A DNA stretch of 64,000 bases from Halomonas meridiana (lineage in GTDB: Bacteria; Pseudomonadota; Gammaproteobacteria; Pseudomonadales; Halomonadaceae): assembly GCF_009846525.1 (NCBI RefSeq), contig NZ_CP024621.1, positions 2,542,001 through 2,606,000 on the forward strand, written 5' to 3'. Position numbers and translations under genes: made by a program. Within the stretch, counting starts at the first letter, position 1. Each line of letters starts with the position of its first letter. The notes under the pieces are model-generated. The model did not search any database and had not been told where the DNA came from. It saw nothing but the letters and a program-made list of their open reading frames with translations. Shown here in pieces: positions 46,753-56,604 of this stretch.

Positions 46753-47726
46753 CGGGCACCCCCACGGAAGTGCTGCCAGCCCGTCGCCCCTTCGGCAGGC
46801 ACCCCCGTCACGCCGAGCGCTTGCGTGCAATAGCCGATCACGCTTAGCGCAAGGCCACTCTCGGCAAGCTGCGCGGCAGCTTCTTCGACCCGGTCAGGCG
46901 GCAGCGTCACCAGAAGTTCGTAATCATCTCCACCGGAGAGGGCTGCAGTCAGCGCCTGCTCATGACCGAGCGTCTCGACCAGCCCATCGACCAGCGGCAG
47001 CGCGTCGGGGATGAGGTCGACTCCCACGCCGGATGCGGCTCGCAAATGAGCCAAATCCGCCAGCAGACCGTCGGAAACATCCATGGCCGCCGACGCCAAC
47101 CCGCGAAGCACGATGCCCGCACCAAGCCTCGGCTGCGGCAAAAGATAGCGCTGAAGCAACGGGTGCCCGAGGTCTCGCTCACCCTGTTGCCACAGCGCTA
47201 GCCCGCCTGCACCGCCACCTAGGGCGCCGGTCACCGCGACGACATCGCCTGGCCGTGCACCTGACCGAGTCATCGCTAACCCCGTCGGCACCTCGCCCAT
47301 GACCGTCACCCCGATACTCAGCTCGCCAGAAGTCACATCGCCGCCCACCAGCGCTGTGTCGTACTGCTGACAAAGCGCATGAAAGCCACTGGCATAGCGA
47401 GATAGCCACCGCTCAGCAGCGGCATCATCGTTGAATGCCCGCTGGTCGAGGGTCAGCGCCATGAGGCACCAGCGCGGAGCTGCGCCCATGGCCGCCAAAT
47501 CGCTCAGCGCGACTGCCAACGCACGATGCCCCACTGCATGGGCAGGGGCATCGTGGGGGAAGTGAACGTTCACCACTGACGTATCCACGCTAACAGCCAG
47601 CTGCTGGCCAGACTGGGGAATCAATAACGTGGCGTCATCGCCGCATCCTAGGGCAACGCCATCTGTCGCTTGCGCCTCCTGCGGCGACATGAAGTAACGT
47701 CGAATCAGATCGAATTCGGCAAGCAC
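46749..47726 (-). CDS. thiL: Thiamine-monophosphate kinase
   Basis: Enzyme of 325 residues making thiamine diphosphate. N-terminal FDLIRRYF and GCGDDATLLIP are characteristic, with the second Asp-rich site GGDVTSGELSIGVTVMGEV. The start is a GTG at 47726 preceded by AAGGGGCC. It lies between nusB and pgpA. Confidence 0.95.
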   Translation of the reverse strand: MLAEFDLIRRYFMSPQEAQATDGVALGCGDDATLLIPQSGQQLAVSVDTSVVNVHFPHDAPAHAVGHRALAVALSDLAAMGAAPRWCLMALTLDQRAFNDDAAAERWLSRYASGFHALCQQYDTALVGGDVTSGELSIGVTVMGEVPTGLAMTRSGARPGDVVAVTGALGGGAGGLALWQQGERDLGHPLLQRYLLPQPRLGAGIVLRGLASAAMDVSDGLLADLAHLRAASGVGVDLIPDALPLVDGLVETLGHEQALTAALSGGDDYELLVTLPPDRVEEAAAQLAESGLALSVIGYCTQALGVTGVPAEGATGWQHFRGGAR

Positions 47727-47760
47727 AAAGGCCCCTTAAACGCTTGATCAGCCCTGCCGC

Positions 47761-48264
47761 TTACAGGCGGCGGGCGCTGACTTCGGCACTTCGTAAGCGG
47801 TTCGCCAGCTTATCGAGAATGCCATTCACGTATTTATGGCCGTCGGTGGCGCCAAATGATTTTGCCAGCTCAACGCCTTCGTTAATCACCACGCGGTAAG
47901 GCACTTCCATCCGCCGGGAAAGCTCGTACGCCCCCAGGCGAAGAATGGCCAGTTCTACCGCGTCCAAGTCTTCCAGACGACGATCCAGCAACGGGGCAAT
48001 TTCACGGTCCAGCTCGGCTTTGAAGCGTACCGTGTTGTGCAGCAGCTCATGGAACAGCGCTTTGTCCGCGATCTCCATGACCTTCACCCAGTTCTCATGA
48101 TCTTCGAGATCGTCGTCGGCCACCTGGCTGCGAAATTCCGCCTCGATGGTGGTAATGGACTTACCGGTCATCTGCCACTGGTAAAGCCCTTGTACCGCTA
48201 ATTCCCTTGCGGCGTGACGCCCCTGCTGTGCGGCTGAGGGCTTGCGCTCACGACGCTCACTCAT
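47761..48264 (-). CDS. nusB: Transcription antitermination factor NusB
   Basis: All-helical protein of 167 residues that joins NusE (S10) at boxA during rRNA antitermination. [22 protein letters not shown] is the family start; [20 protein letters not shown] and [13 protein letters not shown] give the C-terminal bundle. Overlaps the end of ribH by 4 nt. Confidence 0.95.
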   Translation of the reverse strand: MSERRERKPSAAQQGRHAARELAVQGLYQWQMTGKSITTIEAEFRSQVADDDLEDHENWVKVMEIADKALFHELLHNTVRFKAELDREIAPLLDRRLEDLDAVELAILRLGAYELSRRMEVPYRVVINEGVELAKSFGATDGHKYVNGILDKLANRLRSAEVSARRL

Positions 48265-48749
48265 TGGGAATCTCCGACCGGCAGCGCGCGCAGCAGTGAG
48301 ACCATTTCCATCGCCGCCATGGCAGCTTCGGTGCCTTTGTTGCCGGCTTTGGTGCCTGCACGCTCGATGGCCTGCTCAATGGACTCAACGGTCAGTACGC
48401 CGTTGGCAACTGGCGTATCGAACTCCAACTGGAGATGATTGATGGCCGTGTTACAGCCACCGGCCACGTACTCGAAGTGCGGCGTGCCGCCACGAATGAC
48501 CGCACCAAGGGCGATCACTGCATCGGGCTTCATCACGTTGAGCACTCGCTTGACGGCCAGGGGCAATTCCCAGGCGCCAGGAACGTGAACGATATGGATA
48601 TTTTCCATGTCCACACCGTGACGCGTCAGGCTGTCGACAGCGCCTTCTACCAAGCTATCCACGACGTGGTGATTAAAGCGGCCCACCACGATGACGTAGC
48701 GCCCATCGACGTCTACAAAAGTGCCTTCGATTTGCGAAAGGGATTGCAT
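48261..48749 (-). CDS. ribH: 6,7-dimethyl-8-ribityllumazine synthase
   Basis: Icosahedral or pentameric enzyme of 162 residues in riboflavin synthesis. Motifs are [46 protein letters not shown] (catalytic His) and [13 protein letters not shown]. Start at 48749; the open frame reaches upstream into the ribB gene. It follows that gene by 4 bp. Confidence 0.95.
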   Translation of the reverse strand: MQSLSQIEGTFVDVDGRYVIVVGRFNHHVVDSLVEGAVDSLTRHGVDMENIHIVHVPGAWELPLAVKRVLNVMKPDAVIALGAVIRGGTPHFEYVAGGCNTAINHLQLEFDTPVANGVLTVESIEQAIERAGTKAGNKGTEAAMAAMEMVSLLRALPVGDSQ

Positions 48750-48753
48750 CAAT

Positions 48754-49920
48754 TTATACCTGCTGAAAAGTTGGCTCGTCGGCCGTGTCATTCGGACCCA
48801 AACGCTCGACGACTTCCAGGTCGAACCCAGAGAGCGCGGAGAACTTCCACGGTGAGCTGAGTAACCGCATCTTACCCACGCCGAGATGGCGCAGAATCTG
48901 CGAACCCGTACCAATCGTTAAATAATTGCCAGAGCCATCGGAATCGCTGGTGCGCGGCTGACGCACGCGATCCAGATAGATATCTAGCTGGTCTTTCAAA
49001 TCTTGATTCGGCCGTCCGTCGTCGATCAAAACGAACACGCCTGCAGACGCTTGGGCAATTTGATCAATGGCACGATGCGCGTCCCAACGGCACTGCTCGC
49101 CTTTCATCAACCCCATTACATCGCGCAGCGTATCGGCCAAATGCACGCGAACGGTGGTCGCCTGCTCGGGCGTTGGCTGCCCCTTCACGAGGGCCAGATG
49201 GTGAGCGCCCTGGATACGATCACGGAAGACGTGAAGCGCTAGTTCGCCATGCACGGTGGTGACTTGAGTCGTTTCGACATGATCCACCGTCTGCTCATTC
49301 ACGATACGGTAGTGGATCAAATCGGCAATGGTGCCCATCTTGATACCGTGCGCCTTGGCAAAGGCCTCCAGCTCCGGGCGGCGGGCCATACTGCCATCAT
49401 CGTTCATGATCTCGCAAATGACGCCGCTGGGGTCCAAACCCGCCAGCGCTGCCAGATCGCAGGCGGCTTCGGTATGCCCTGCGCGGCGCAGTACGCCGCC
49501 TGGCTCGGCCATCAGCGGGAAAATGTGGCCCGGCTGAACGATGTCCGAAGGCTTGGCATTCGGAGCAACGGCGGCTTGCACCGTCCGAGCACGATCGGCA
49601 GCGGAAATACCGGTGGTGACCCCTTCGGTCGCCTCGATGGAGAGCGTGAACTTGGTACCAAAACCGGAGCCATTGTCCCGCACCATCAGCGGCAGGTTGA
49701 GCTGCTCGCAGCGCTCGCGGGTCATCGGCATACAAATTAGACCGCAGGCATACCGCGCCATGAAGTTGATATGCTCAGGCTTTACCATTTCGGCGGCCAT
49801 GATGATATCACCTTCGTTCTCGCGATCCTCATCGTCCATGAGAATCACCATTTTGCCCTGGCGAATGTCATCTACCAGCTCAGCGATGGGGGATAAACCC
49901 TCTGAAGAGGAGTGCGCCAT
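48754..49920 (-). CDS. ribB: 3,4-dihydroxy-2-butanone-4-phosphate synthase with degenerate GTP-cyclohydrolase-II domain (RibBX-type)
   Basis: Protein of 388 residues. The N-terminal half (about 1-205) is a complete DHBP synthase: [15 protein letters not shown] near residue 28, [13 protein letters not shown], and [15 protein letters not shown]. The C-terminal half (about 210-375) resembles GTP cyclohydrolase II in length but lacks the zinc-binding SECLTGD and CDC cysteines, reading [17 protein letters not shown] where they would be. This matches the RibBX variant of Proteobacteria, in which only the RibB activity remains. The start at 49920 follows TTTGGAGATTCC. A functional ribA must therefore be elsewhere. 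Confidence 0.92.
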   Translation of the reverse strand: MAHSSSEGLSPIAELVDDIRQGKMVILMDDEDRENEGDIIMAAEMVKPEHINFMARYACGLICMPMTRERCEQLNLPLMVRDNGSGFGTKFTLSIEATEGVTTGISAADRARTVQAAVAPNAKPSDIVQPGHIFPLMAEPGGVLRRAGHTEAACDLAALAGLDPSGVICEIMNDDGSMARRPELEAFAKAHGIKMGTIADLIHYRIVNEQTVDHVETTQVTTVHGELALHVFRDRIQGAHHLALVKGQPTPEQATTVRVHLADTLRDVMGLMKGEQCRWDAHRAIDQIAQASAGVFVLIDDGRPNQDLKDQLDIYLDRVRQPRTSDSDGSGNYLTIGTGSQILRHLGVGKMRLLSSPWKFSALSGFDLEVVERLGPNDTADEPTFQQV

Positions 49921-49992
49921 GGAATCTCCAAAAAATAGGCTCGCATCGTATGCGAATTCGGGCGTCAGGGTACCTTGCAATGACGGCTTGCG

Positions 49993-51144
49993 CTAGTCAG
50001 CCTGCGGGGTGGCAATGATCCACCAGTCGCTCCCAACGGTTCGCGATGCCGTCACCGCCAAACGTTTCTGATCGGCCATCTGGGTAATCCCCGGCAGAGC
50101 AAATAGCGGCCTGGCCTCGCCGCCCAACAGCGTGGGCGCGACAAAAAGCTGCAGCTCATCGATCAAATCCGCCTCTAGCAGTGCGCCCGCCAGCGTGGCA
50201 CCCGTTTCCACCAACAGTTCGTTAACCTGCTCATTATCCGCTAGCCAGCGCAGCATGTCAGCCAGCGCAATACGTCCGTTTTCGGCAGGTACTACCTGAA
50301 TCTCGGCCCCGGCTTCTGCCAGTTTACGCCGTTTCTCTTCGCTGTGTTGATCCGTCGTGATGATGAGCGTGCGCCCCGGCTCGCGTAGGCAGGCAGCCGC
50401 TAGTGGAAGACGAAGGCGCGAATCGAGGATCACCCGTAGCGGTTGGCGCTGGACGATGTCATCGGCGTTGTCCAGCGCTAACTGGTCGGCCCTGAGGGTG
50501 AGGCGGGAGTCATCCATGATCAGAGACTCCACGCCGCTCAGTATGGCGCTTGACCGGGCACGCAGACGCTGCACCTGCGTGCGCGCCTGGGGCCCGGTGA
50601 TCCACTGCGACTCACCTGACCCCATCGCGGTACGACCATCCAGACTCATGGCCATTTTCAACCGCACGTAGGGACGGCCGCGCTCCATCCGGGAGATGAA
50701 CCCTGGGTTGAGCGCCTTGGCGTCGGTCTCGAGCAGCCCCACCTGCACCTGGATGCCCGCCGCCTCTAAATGGGCGATGCCACCCCCACTAACCCGAGGG
50801 TTCGGGTCCCGCATCGCCACGACGACACGGGCAACACCGGCATCGGCCAGTGCCACGGCGCAGGGGCCGGTCCGTCCGGTATGAGAGCAGGGCTCGAGCG
50901 TGACATAGGCGGTAGCGCCTCGAGCCTCGCTGCCCGCTGCCTGCAGCGCATGGATTTCTGCGTGGGGTTCTCCGGCACGCACATGGTACCCCTCCCCCAC
51001 GATATGGCCCTCTTCGCTGTCCGCGAAGGACACGATCACGCACCCCACTCTCGGATTGGGGTCGGTGGTATACACCCCCCGCTTGGCCAATTGAATCGCG
51101 CGGGCCATATAGCGATGGTCGGCGGTGGAGAACTCACCCATCAT
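49993..51144 (-). CDS. ribD: Bifunctional riboflavin deaminase/reductase
   Basis: Protein of 383 residues. The N-terminal deaminase has the zinc site H61-A-E63 in [10 protein letters not shown] with C86 and C95 in [11 protein letters not shown]; the C-terminal reductase includes [23 protein letters not shown]. Deaminates and reduces the ring-opened pyrimidine in riboflavin synthesis. It starts immediately after nrdR, with a 4-nt overlap, and riboflavin synthase (ribE), often found between ribD and ribB, is missing here: only a 72-bp gap precedes ribB. Confidence 0.95.
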   Translation of the reverse strand: MMGEFSTADHRYMARAIQLAKRGVYTTDPNPRVGCVIVSFADSEEGHIVGEGYHVRAGEPHAEIHALQAAGSEARGATAYVTLEPCSHTGRTGPCAVALADAGVARVVVAMRDPNPRVSGGGIAHLEAAGIQVQVGLLETDAKALNPGFISRMERGRPYVRLKMAMSLDGRTAMGSGESQWITGPQARTQVQRLRARSSAILSGVESLIMDDSRLTLRADQLALDNADDIVQRQPLRVILDSRLRLPLAAACLREPGRTLIITTDQHSEEKRRKLAEAGAEIQVVPAENGRIALADMLRWLADNEQVNELLVETGATLAGALLEADLIDELQLFVAPTLLGGEARPLFALPGITQMADQKRLAVTASRTVGSDWWIIATPQAD

Positions 51145-51638
51145 GATGCTCCGTTCGATGAACCCTGTCCGGCCGACTCATCGGAGGGCTCCTGGGAGAG
51201 CCGATCGATTTCAGCGCGGAATTCGTCGAGATCCTGAAACTTGCGGTATACCGAGGCAAAGCGAATGTAGGCAACTTGATCGAGACTACGAAGCGCTTTC
51301 ATCACGGCCTCACCGATCTCGCGGGCGTTCACTTCACGGTCGCCGCGGGCGCGCAGCGTTTGCCGTATACGCTCGACCGAGGCCTCGATGGCTTCGGCGC
51401 TGACCGGACGCTTTTCCAGCGCGCGCAGCATGCCGTCGCGTAACTTCGCTTCATTGAAGCTTTCACGAGAGCCGTCGGATTTCACCACCCGCGGCATAAT
51501 CAGCTCGGCGGTTTCGTAAGTCGTAAAGCGTTCATGACAGTTGGCGCACTGGCGACGACGGCGCACCTGGTCCCCCTCTGCCACCAGCCTGGAATCTGTC
51601 ACTCTCGTATCGTTTGCACCACAAAAAGGGCAATGCAT
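51141..51638 (-). CDS. nrdR: Transcriptional repressor NrdR
   Basis: Regulator of 165 residues that senses ATP/dATP and represses ribonucleotide reductase genes. Zinc ribbon with C3, C6, C31 and C34 (MHCPFCG and CANCHERF), then an ATP-cone domain at about 49-139 ([19 protein letters not shown]). The conserved MHCPFCG start decides 51638 over the open frame upstream. First gene of the ribD-ribB-ribH-nusB-thiL-pgpA run. Confidence 0.95.
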   Translation of the reverse strand: MHCPFCGANDTRVTDSRLVAEGDQVRRRRQCANCHERFTTYETAELIMPRVVKSDGSRESFNEAKLRDGMLRALEKRPVSAEAIEASVERIRQTLRARGDREVNAREIGEAVMKALRSLDQVAYIRFASVYRKFQDLDEFRAEIDRLSQEPSDESAGQGSSNGAS

Positions 51639-51842
51639 GGCAGTCAACCTATTATCAGTACGCACTAGAACCAGTGCGTGCAGCGTGTCAGCCTGGGCGA
51701 ACGAGCAGCATCAAGGCGTCGGCCCTAGCGCGCTTCGCCATTTTATAAACTGTTTTATCGCCAACGGGTCGGCGGCAGCGTCAGCCACGACCTGATGGCA
51801 TAGCGGTGTTATACGACGCGTATCTCATCGTATTGTAACGAT

Positions 51843-51859
51843 TTGGCACACAAGCTGCA
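51843..51859 (+). promoter_or_regulatory. Sigma54-type promoter for the GH13_18 phosphorylase
   Basis: TTGGCACA-CAAG-CTGCA matches the -24/-12 consensus, with GG (51885-type -24 position at 51845-51846) and GC (51857-51858) exactly 10 nt apart. The inferred start is near 51870, 24 nt before the ATG. No NtrC-like dyad was found upstream, so the activator is unknown. Confidence 0.7.
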
Positions 51860-51893
51860 GCGTTTGTCGAAGTTGATTGATAGGACGCCCGCT

Positions 51894-53654
51894 ATGACCG
51901 CTTTCGAACAGACCGTTCACCGCTACCTCACCCATCTATATGGCCCGCGCGCCGGGGAGGTTCAGCGGCGAATAGGACAGCACCTTGCGCATTTTCGCGC
52001 GATGTCGACGACCGCCCTAACGACGAGCGAGACGCCTCACGATGCACCAACATGGAGCGAACAAGATCAGTGGGTCATCTGTTACGGCGACTCCATTGTG
52101 GAGGAGGGAACGCCGCTGTTAGCGGTGCTGGATACCTTTCTGCAGCGCTACCTGGGGGATGCCATCAGCGGGGTCCACGTGCTGCCCTTTTTCCCCTGGA
52201 GCAGTGACGATGGTTTTTCGGTGATTCACTACCGCGAGGTCAATAGCGAGCTGGGCGAGTGGGCGCATATTCAAAACTTGGCCAGTCACTATGATTTGAT
52301 GGCCGATTTAGTGCTCAATCATGTCTCGCGGGAGTCGCTCTGGTTCGTCGATTACCTGACCGGCAGCCTGCCCGGTCGCGACTACTTTATTGAAGTCGAT
52401 CCGGATACCGATGTTTCCCAGGTCACCCGACCACGCAGTAGCCCACTCCTAGTGCCGATCTCTACGCGCCGGGGGACGCGCCACGTGTGGGCGACTTTCT
52501 CGGAAGACCAAATAGATCTCAACTTCGAAAACCCGGATGTGTTGCTCGAGTTCGTGGGTATTTTGCTGTTCTACCTACAGCAAGGAGTGCGCATTATTCG
52601 CTTGGACGCGGTGGCATTTTTGTGGAAGCGCCTGGGCACCTCCTGCCTTCACCTGCCCGAAACCCATACGGTGGTGCGCTTACTTCGCGCCATCGTGGAT
52701 GAAATAGCCCCCGGTACGCTGCTGATCACCGAAACCAACGTGCCCCATGCCGAAAACATCAGCTACTTTGGCTTGGAGCGATTAGCGGAAGGCGCGCCCG
52801 ATGAAGCCCACATGGTGTACCAGTTCGCCTTGCCCCCGCTGCTACTGCACACCTTGACTCGCGGCGAAGCGACGACGCTGCAAACGTGGCTGAACAGCCT
52901 GCCAGTACTACCGAAGCAGTGCACCTACCTAAATTTCACCGCCAGCCACGACGGTATCGGCGTACGACCGCTAGAAGGCCTGCTGCCCGACCATGAGCGC
53001 GACGCGCTGCTGGAGCTGATGCACCGCTTTGGTGGGTTTGTCAGTATGCGCAGCAACCCTGACGGTAGCGACACGCCCTACGAGATCAACATTACCTGGT
53101 TTGAAGCCATGCGCGGCACCCGCCGCGGGCCAGACCCGTGGCAAATTGCGCGCTTTCTATGTAGCCAAGCGATCATGCTCAGCCTGCAAGGAATACCCGC
53201 GCTCTATATCCATACGCTTACCGGCACGCTGAACGATGTCGAAGGCGTGGAACGCAGCGGCCGCTTACGCTCGATCAACCGTCGTCGCTGGCAGCTCGAT
53301 GAGCTAGCTCTGCTATTAGAGAGCCCTTCCACCCCGACCCACGACGTGTTCCACGCCCTGCATCGGCTGCTAACACGGCGCCGTCAAGAGCCCTGCTTTC
53401 ACCCCAACGCACCGCAGCGCGTGATAGAAACGCCCCCTGAACTGCTGGCGATCGAGCGCGGCCCGCTCGCTAGCGGCCGGCGCTTGCTCGCCTTGTACAA
53501 CGTCACCGATGGCAAGGTTGACCTCGCCCACGCAGGCGATGCTCTGAACCAAGCGCTCACTCAGCACCACTGGCAGCCGCTAGACACGCTGACCGCTCAC
53601 CACGAGGAAACACTGCCGCCCTATGCCGTCCGCTGGCTGGTGGCCGATGCGTAA
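51894..53654 (+). CDS. GH13_18 sugar phosphorylase, probable glucosylglycerate phosphorylase
   Basis: Cytoplasmic enzyme of 586 residues in the sucrose-phosphorylase-like group. Catalytic residues by alignment: nucleophile D238 in IIRLDAVAF, acid/base E280 in LITETNVP, and D353 in TASHDGIG. Opening motif VICYGDSIVEEGTPLL and HVLPFFPWSSDDGFSV are typical. Group members split sucrose, glucosylglycerol or glucosylglycerate by phosphorolysis; the gpgS/gpgP genes at 58-60 kb make glucosylglycerate the best guess. The start at 51894 is set by AGGACG and by the promoter, which overlaps the only longer start at 51843. A terminator follows. Confidence 0.85.
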   Translation: MTAFEQTVHRYLTHLYGPRAGEVQRRIGQHLAHFRAMSTTALTTSETPHDAPTWSEQDQWVICYGDSIVEEGTPLLAVLDTFLQRYLGDAISGVHVLPFFPWSSDDGFSVIHYREVNSELGEWAHIQNLASHYDLMADLVLNHVSRESLWFVDYLTGSLPGRDYFIEVDPDTDVSQVTRPRSSPLLVPISTRRGTRHVWATFSEDQIDLNFENPDVLLEFVGILLFYLQQGVRIIRLDAVAFLWKRLGTSCLHLPETHTVVRLLRAIVDEIAPGTLLITETNVPHAENISYFGLERLAEGAPDEAHMVYQFALPPLLLHTLTRGEATTLQTWLNSLPVLPKQCTYLNFTASHDGIGVRPLEGLLPDHERDALLELMHRFGGFVSMRSNPDGSDTPYEINITWFEAMRGTRRGPDPWQIARFLCSQAIMLSLQGIPALYIHTLTGTLNDVEGVERSGRLRSINRRRWQLDELALLLESPSTPTHDVFHALHRLLTRRRQEPCFHPNAPQRVIETPPELLAIERGPLASGRRLLALYNVTDGKVDLAHAGDALNQALTQHHWQPLDTLTAHHEETLPPYAVRWLVADA

Positions 53655-53736
53655 GACCTGCGACAAAACGCCTCAGCCGTGCACGAACGTCGTTCTGACC
53701 TCGTCATCACCTGCGATACTGGTAGCCGATCACCTG

Positions 53737-53763
53737 ACGGGGCATAGTGCCCCGTTTCGTTTT
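53737..53763 (+). terminator. Terminator of the phosphorylase gene
   Basis: Stem ACGGGGC / GCCCCGT with a 5-nt loop followed by TTTCGTTTT on the plus strand; it falls between the phosphorylase and dsbG. Confidence 0.8.
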
Positions 53764-53780
53764 GCAAAAAGGATGATGCA

Positions 53781-54563
53781 ATGTCATGCGTTTCGTTAAA
53801 GCGTTTCTGTCGTTTCAGCCTACTGGCCGCCGTAACCTGTGGCACCGTCACCAGCCACGCCGATGAGCTACCCGCCCCCGTGCAGGCGCTCGCCAACCAA
53901 GGATTGACGGTTCATGGCGAATTTGAAGCGCCGGGTGGAATGCGCGGCTTCGGGGCCAGCGTACAAGGCCAGGATATGGCGATTTATCTCACGCCTGATG
54001 GAGAACACGCGATTATTGGTACGCTGGTCGATAGTGAAGGCAGCGACCTGACTGAGGCTCAGCTCGATGAGCACGTACGTGCGCCACTGGAAGCCGATAC
54101 CTGGGCACTGCTCGAAGAGAGCCACTGGATTCAAGATGGCGACCCAGACGCCCCACGCGTCATCTATACCTTCACCGACGCCAACTGCCCTTACTGCCGT
54201 CAGCTGTGGCAACAAACGCGCCCCTGGGTAGAGGCGGGTGAGGTCCAGTTTCGCCATATCATGGTCGGTATTCTCGCCCCCAATAGCCCTGCTTTAGCCG
54301 CTACGCTACTCGGTGCAGACGACCCTTCCGCCGCCTTGCACCGCCACAGTGAAGGCGATGAGTTCGCCCCCAGCGCGCAGCCACGGGATATCGAAGAGCA
54401 GGTCTACGCCAACAATCAACTTTTTGAAGAGCTGGGTCTCTATGCCACGCCCACCAGCGCTTTCCAGCGTGAGACGGAAGGCGGCACGGTGCGTATCGAC
54501 CGTATCCAAGGCTTACCCAGCCAAGAGCGCCTTATCGAGATGATGGGTAGCGAAGCACCTTAA
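53781..54563 (+). CDS. dsbG: DsbG-like thiol:disulfide interchange protein
   Basis: Periplasmic protein of 260 residues. A signal peptide ends near SHA at residue 27. The thioredoxin-like domain has C136-P-Y-C139 in FTDANCPYCRQLW and the cis-Pro loop at YATPTSAF. An N-terminal dimerisation region (about 30-100) precedes it. DsbG protects single cysteines in periplasmic proteins and isomerises disulfides. DsbC remains an alternative, but FTDANCPYC is nearer the DsbG form. It is bounded by terminators on both sides. Confidence 0.85.
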   Translation: MSCVSLKRFCRFSLLAAVTCGTVTSHADELPAPVQALANQGLTVHGEFEAPGGMRGFGASVQGQDMAIYLTPDGEHAIIGTLVDSEGSDLTEAQLDEHVRAPLEADTWALLEESHWIQDGDPDAPRVIYTFTDANCPYCRQLWQQTRPWVEAGEVQFRHIMVGILAPNSPALAATLLGADDPSAALHRHSEGDEFAPSAQPRDIEEQVYANNQLFEELGLYATPTSAFQRETEGGTVRIDRIQGLPSQERLIEMMGSEAP

Positions 54564-54590
54564 TGCTCGATCAGTTCTTAGCGTTCAACG

Positions 54591-54616
54591 AAAGGGCGGC
54601 CTCATAGCCGCCCTTT
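54591..54616. terminator. Bidirectional terminator between dsbG and YeeE gene
   Basis: A perfect 10-bp stem AAAGGGCGGC / GCCGCCCTTT with a 6-nt loop lies between convergent genes. The rest of the gap to 54750 shows no feature. Confidence 0.9.
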
Positions 54617-54750
54617 CGTGTTATTTGCTACTCCTGAGGCATCAGCGCCTTGTTCGATTCGTGGCATGCCGACATCCCTGCACTAACTTTAGTTGCTGAA
54701 TGACGATGCTCCACTGAGCCCGGCCGAGTGCTATCCGCAACGCTGATCAA

Positions 54751-55173
54751 CTATCGGGAGAGTCGCTGAGCGATAAACCAACCCAATACCATCGCTGCCA
54801 GTAGCGCCAGCAGTGGCAGCGTTAGCCCACCGATAGAGGCAATCGCAGGCCCAGGGCAGTAACCTGAGAGGCCCCACCCCACTCCAAACAGCGCCGCGCC
54901 GCCTAACAGTTTGGCATCTAGCTCTTGCTTGGTCGGCAGTTGAAATTGGGTGCTAAAAAGTGGCGTACCGCGGGCAAAGACTAACCGATAGCCCACAAAG
55001 GTCGTGCCTACTGCGGCCCCCAGTACAAATATCAGCGTTGGGTCCCAGGCACCGGCAATATCCAAAAAGCCGAGTACCCGCGCAGGGTCGGTCATCCCAG
55101 AAATCGCGAGTCCCAGACCAAACAACAGGCCAGCGAGGTATCCCGCTGCGGTTTTTACGGCCGGTGTGCTCAT
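54751..55173 (-). CDS. YeeE/YedE-family membrane protein (DUF6691), second of a pair
   Basis: Protein of 140 residues with four hydrophobic helices. SGMTDPARVLGFLDIAGAWD and the GVGWGLSGYCPGPA motif with its conserved Cys are typical. Family members carry sulfur-containing ions (thiosulfate or similar). It pairs with the preceding YeeE protein (4-nt overlap) as two halves of the larger single-chain form, downstream of the persulfide dioxygenase. Start at 55173 is set by family alignment and the overlap. Confidence 0.86.
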   Translation of the reverse strand: MSTPAVKTAAGYLAGLLFGLGLAISGMTDPARVLGFLDIAGAWDPTLIFVLGAAVGTTFVGYRLVFARGTPLFSTQFQLPTKQELDAKLLGGAALFGVGWGLSGYCPGPAIASIGGLTLPLLALLAAMVLGWFIAQRLSR

Positions 55174-55643
55174 ACCCCACCTCCGATGACATGCCGTACC
55201 ACATAGACCGTCGCGATGGCCGCGACCAGGAAGGTTCCAGTAGCCGCCATAGACCGGGGCGCTAACCGCGCCAAGCCACATACGCCATGGCCGCTGGTGC
55301 AGCCACTGCCAAGCCCCGTGCCTATCCCCACCAGCAGGCCTGCTAACAACATAAGCGGCACGCCGCCTGCAGGTTCACCAATCACCGCACCGGGCACGCC
55401 TGCCACGTTCCCCAGCCCACCCCCAACGGCCATGACGAGCAGCGGACCACTAATTAGCCCCGCTAAAAACGCTAACCGCCAAGCACTGTCTCCTTTAGGC
55501 CGCTGAGTAATTAAGCCGCCAATAATGCCGCTAATACCGGCAATACGCCCTAGCGCGCCCATCAGCCACACCGCTGAAAGCCCAATCAGCACGCCACCGA
55601 CCAGCCCTTGCAGGCTTGCTATCCAACGGATCGTTTCACTCAT
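55170..55643 (-). CDS. YeeE/YedE-family membrane protein, first of a pair
   Basis: Protein of 157 residues with four to five hydrophobic helices and the conserved cysteine motif GSGCTSGHGVCGLARL. It probably forms one transporter with the protein encoded next. The open frame runs to 55679, but MSETIRWIASLQG at 55643 is the family start. It follows the dioxygenase gene by 32 bp. In BigR-type operons of other proteobacteria these two membrane proteins accompany the dioxygenase and help clear sulfide. Confidence 0.87.
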   Translation of the reverse strand: MSETIRWIASLQGLVGGVLIGLSAVWLMGALGRIAGISGIIGGLITQRPKGDSAWRLAFLAGLISGPLLVMAVGGGLGNVAGVPGAVIGEPAGGVPLMLLAGLLVGIGTGLGSGCTSGHGVCGLARLAPRSMAATGTFLVAAIATVYVVRHVIGGGV

Positions 55644-55675
55644 TACTGTGTATCTCGCCTCATAGTGCTCAAACA

Positions 55676-56542
55676 TCAAAACCGATTGAGCGGTACTTTT
55701 AAGTACACCTGGCCGTCATCTTCGGCAGGCGGTAGCTCACCAGCCCGCATATTGACCTGCACAGAAGGAATAATCAGGCGCGGCATGCCTAACGTGGCAT
55801 CTCGCTCGGTGCGCATCTTGACGAACTCTTCCTCGCTAATGCCGTCGTGCACATGGACGTTGGCCTGGCGCTGTTCGGCAACGGTGGTTTCATGCTGATA
55901 AGCGTTTCGTCCCGGCGCTTTATAGTCGTGGCATAAGAACAGCCGCGTTTGCTCGGACAGTGCCAGTACTTTCTGAATGGAGTGGTAAAGCGTGCGGGCG
56001 TCGCCGCCTGGGAAATCACAGCGCGCCGTGCCGTAGTCCGGCATGAATAAGGTATCACCCACAAAGGCGGCATCGCCCACCACATAGGTCAAGCAGGCTG
56101 GCGTATGACCCGGCGTATGCAGCACCCGCCCTTCAAGCCCACCGATGTTGAAGATGTCGCCTTCTTTAAAGAGCGCATCGAACTGGCTGCCGTCCCGCGC
56201 AAACTCAGTGCCTGCATTAAAGGCTTTCCCAAAAATTTCCTGCACGTCGACGATGTGGGCGCCAATGCCGGTGCTGCCGCCCAGCTTGGTATGTAGGTAC
56301 GGTGCGGCGGATAGATGATCCGCGTGGACATGGGTCTCTAGTATCCACTCCACTTTCAGCCCTTTGCCGCACACATACGCAATGATCTGCTCCGCCGAGC
56401 GAACGTCGGTGCGACCGGCGGCGTAATCGAAGTCGAGTACCGAGTCGATGATGGCGCATGCATCGCTGTTGGGGTCTTCCACCACATAGCTGAACGTATT
56501 GGTCGGTTCGTCGAAAAAGTGGGTGACGATGGGTCGTTGCAT
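55676..56542 (-). CDS. Persulfide dioxygenase-like metallo-beta-lactamase-fold protein
   Basis: Cytoplasmic protein of 288 residues of the ETHE1/Blh type. The metal-binding motif is ETHVHADHLSAAPYL, with further ligands in LHTPGHTPACLTY and VGDTLFMPDYGTARCDFP. Such enzymes oxidise glutathione persulfide to sulfite. ATG at 56542 follows GGGAGG; an in-frame TTG one codon earlier is less likely. First gene of a three-gene operon with the YeeE pair. The usual ArsR-type regulator BigR is not adjacent. Confidence 0.88.
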   Translation of the reverse strand: MQRPIVTHFFDEPTNTFSYVVEDPNSDACAIIDSVLDFDYAAGRTDVRSAEQIIAYVCGKGLKVEWILETHVHADHLSAAPYLHTKLGGSTGIGAHIVDVQEIFGKAFNAGTEFARDGSQFDALFKEGDIFNIGGLEGRVLHTPGHTPACLTYVVGDAAFVGDTLFMPDYGTARCDFPGGDARTLYHSIQKVLALSEQTRLFLCHDYKAPGRNAYQHETTVAEQRQANVHVHDGISEEEFVKMRTERDATLGMPRLIIPSVQVNMRAGELPPAEDDGQVYLKVPLNRF

Positions 56543-56604
56543 CAAGGGCCTCCCATTGATAGCTGACGGGCATTAAGTCCGTGCACTGAGCATAGCGCAA
56601 TTTT

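Noticed and set aside
49921..49992. FMN riboswitch before the ribB-type gene
   Set aside because: The gap is only 72 bp and shows none of the conserved riboswitch helices; operon continues from ribD.
51666..51842. NtrC-like sites upstream of the GH13_18 phosphorylase
   Set aside because: I looked for GCAC-N7-GTGC dyads and saw none with acceptable match.
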